Positions 5,343-5,888 of a DNA stretch of 5,888 nt are shown in pieces. Within the stretch, counting starts at the first letter, position 1; every line of letters begins with the position of its first letter. The position numbers and the translations under genes were made by a program. The notes under the pieces were generated by a model. That model ran no database searches. It had not been told where the DNA came from and was given only the letters and a program-made list of their open reading frames with translations. The DNA is from JAQVSH01 sp964451605 (GTDB lineage Bacteria; Bacteroidota; Bacteroidia; Bacteroidales; UBA4181): NCBI GenBank assembly GCA_964451605.1, contig CAYVJA010000105.1:1-5888 (forward strand). The letters run 5' to 3'.

Positions 5343-5888
5343 TTAGTTGACAGCCAGATGCAGCTCTTTCCAGACGGGTGCCTGTTGGTATTTTTCAATC
5401 GAGGCTGCGGGTACATTCACTGTGACTTGCTCTTTGCTCCAGAAGAATACCTTTTCTAATGCAGGCGGCTCGGCTGCCAGCATGGTGATCTGCTTAAGCG
5501 CCGGGTTGTTAAATAAAACTGATTCGTCAATTTTGGTGACCGCGGCCGGAAGAGTTACCCGTTCCAGATCTTTACAATTGCTTAAGACGCCCCCTGCCAG
5601 GGTTTCTATCTCGGGGAAGTGGAACTCCTTCATGCTGCATACGGCAAAGGCATATTCGCCTATAGAAGTAACGCTCTTTGGCACAGAAACCGAATTGAGC
5701 GCAAAACATCCGCTAAATGCAAAACCGCCAATGTGGAAAAGGTGTGGGGGCAAAGTAACACTCCCGAGCTTTTTGCATCCTTGAAAGGCCGCCCGGCCAA
5801 TCGCGGTAAGGCTATTGGGAAGGGTTATAGTTTTGAGGTTCTCGCAGCCGTCGAATGCATGTCGTTCAATGTTACGAATCCCCTCCGG
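5343..5888 (-). CDS. BspA-type leucine-rich repeat protein, C-terminal part (runs off right edge)
   Basis: The frame is open from the right edge (5888) to the TAA at 5345-5343, giving 181 visible residues with the N terminus outside. It holds six LRR_5 units of 22-24 residues with the pattern P-x(3)-T-x-I-G-x-x-A-F-x-x-C-x-x-L-x-x-V-T-L, for example PNSLTAIGRAAFQGCKKL. The last three degenerate progressively (AVCSM, LSNCKDL, LFNNPAL), followed by a 44-residue cap with EPPALEKVFFWSKEQVTVNV, then VPAASIEKYQQAPVWKELH. The cap pattern of VxVPxxSxxxYxxAxxW is the usual end of BspA-like proteins of Bacteroidales. These are secreted or surface proteins implicated in adhesion, and no enzyme activity is expected. 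There is no transmembrane segment or sorting domain after the cap; export signals, if any, would be at the missing N terminus. An in-frame TTG at 5753 is inside a repeat and is not the start. Confidence 0.93.
   Translation of the reverse strand, partial: PEGIRNIERHAFDGCENLKTITLPNSLTAIGRAAFQGCKKLGSVTLPPHLFHIGGFAFSGCFALNSVSVPKSVTSIGEYAFAVCSMKEFHFPEIETLAGGVLSNCKDLERVTLPAAVTKIDESVLFNNPALKQITMLAAEPPALEKVFFWSKEQVTVNVPAASIEKYQQAPVWKELHLAVN
5478..5888 (-). repeat. Six tandem LRR_5 coding repeats
   Basis: The repeat units, read on the minus strand, are at 5888-5820, 5819-5751, 5750-5682 (69 bp each), 5681-5616, 5615-5550 (66 bp each) and 5549-5478 (72 bp). Similarity is at protein level (P start, AF-x-GC centre, L-x-x-V/I-T-L end). 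At DNA level the units have diverged, so recent slippage expansion is not indicated. The array continues beyond the window. Confidence 0.85.

Noticed and set aside
5347..5784. Plus-strand open frame of 145 codons opposite the LRR gene
   Set aside because: It is a shadow of the LRR repeats with no recognisable domain; the minus frame has regular LRR_5 units and the typical cap.
5478..5888. Tandem repeat read as a CRISPR or DNA satellite
   Set aside because: The 66-72 bp periodicity is at protein level (LRR units) within an open frame; the DNA units are not identical and have no spacer structure.
1..5888. tRNA, rRNA, riboswitch, transposase or integrase genes
   Set aside because: I saw no cloverleaf-like, rRNA-like or transposase/integrase protein motifs on either strand.

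Overview
The window looks like part of a Bacteroidota chromosome, most likely order Bacteroidales. The grounds are a BspA-type leucine-rich repeat protein, a family 43 glycoside hydrolase, an ORF6N-domain protein of the kind common in this group, a lipoprotein with acidic residues right after its lipobox cysteine, a TAnnTTTG-type -7 element, and the lack of strong Shine-Dalgarno sequences. Two runs of N (522-639 and 1551-1570) show that it is a scaffolded draft assembly, and both damage genes.

Layout. The left edge (1-470, minus) is the N-terminal part of a DUF1835-family protein. Divergent from it is a DnaQ-like 3'-5' exonuclease (plus, to 1008), whose start and first catalytic motif are lost in the first N gap. 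A minus-strand block follows. Read in its own direction it is a secreted GH43-like enzyme (about 3883 to 2887), a 188-bp spacer, an ORF6N/PLD-like protein (2698-1742), and an ADP-ribosylglycohydrolase (1745-992). The last two overlap as ATGA and are probably cotranslated. The ADP-ribosylglycohydrolase tail overlaps the exonuclease tail by 17 bp. On the right, a lipoprotein serine hydrolase of the beta-lactamase/PBP4 fold (3955-5307, plus) diverges from the GH43 gene. It converges on the C-terminal part of a BspA-like LRR protein (5888-5343, minus, running off the right edge).

Two genes appear broken as written. The ADP-ribosylglycohydrolase falls into two frames because the 20-N placeholder does not have the real gap length. 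The GH43 gene has an in-frame signal-peptide-like N terminus but no usable start codon in that frame; a one-base slip next to the ATG at 3883 would repair it.

The envelope genes (GH43, surface-type lipoprotein hydrolase, LRR protein) fit a glycan-using, surface-active bacterium. The most system-like arrangement is the ORF6N-PLD/ADP-ribosylglycohydrolase pair: a putative DNA-binding, nuclease-fold protein coupled to an enzyme that removes ADP-ribose. Its first gene looks AT-richer than its neighbours. This is suggestive of a mobile regulatory or defence-type module, but it is not proof of one. The rest of the window looks ordinary.
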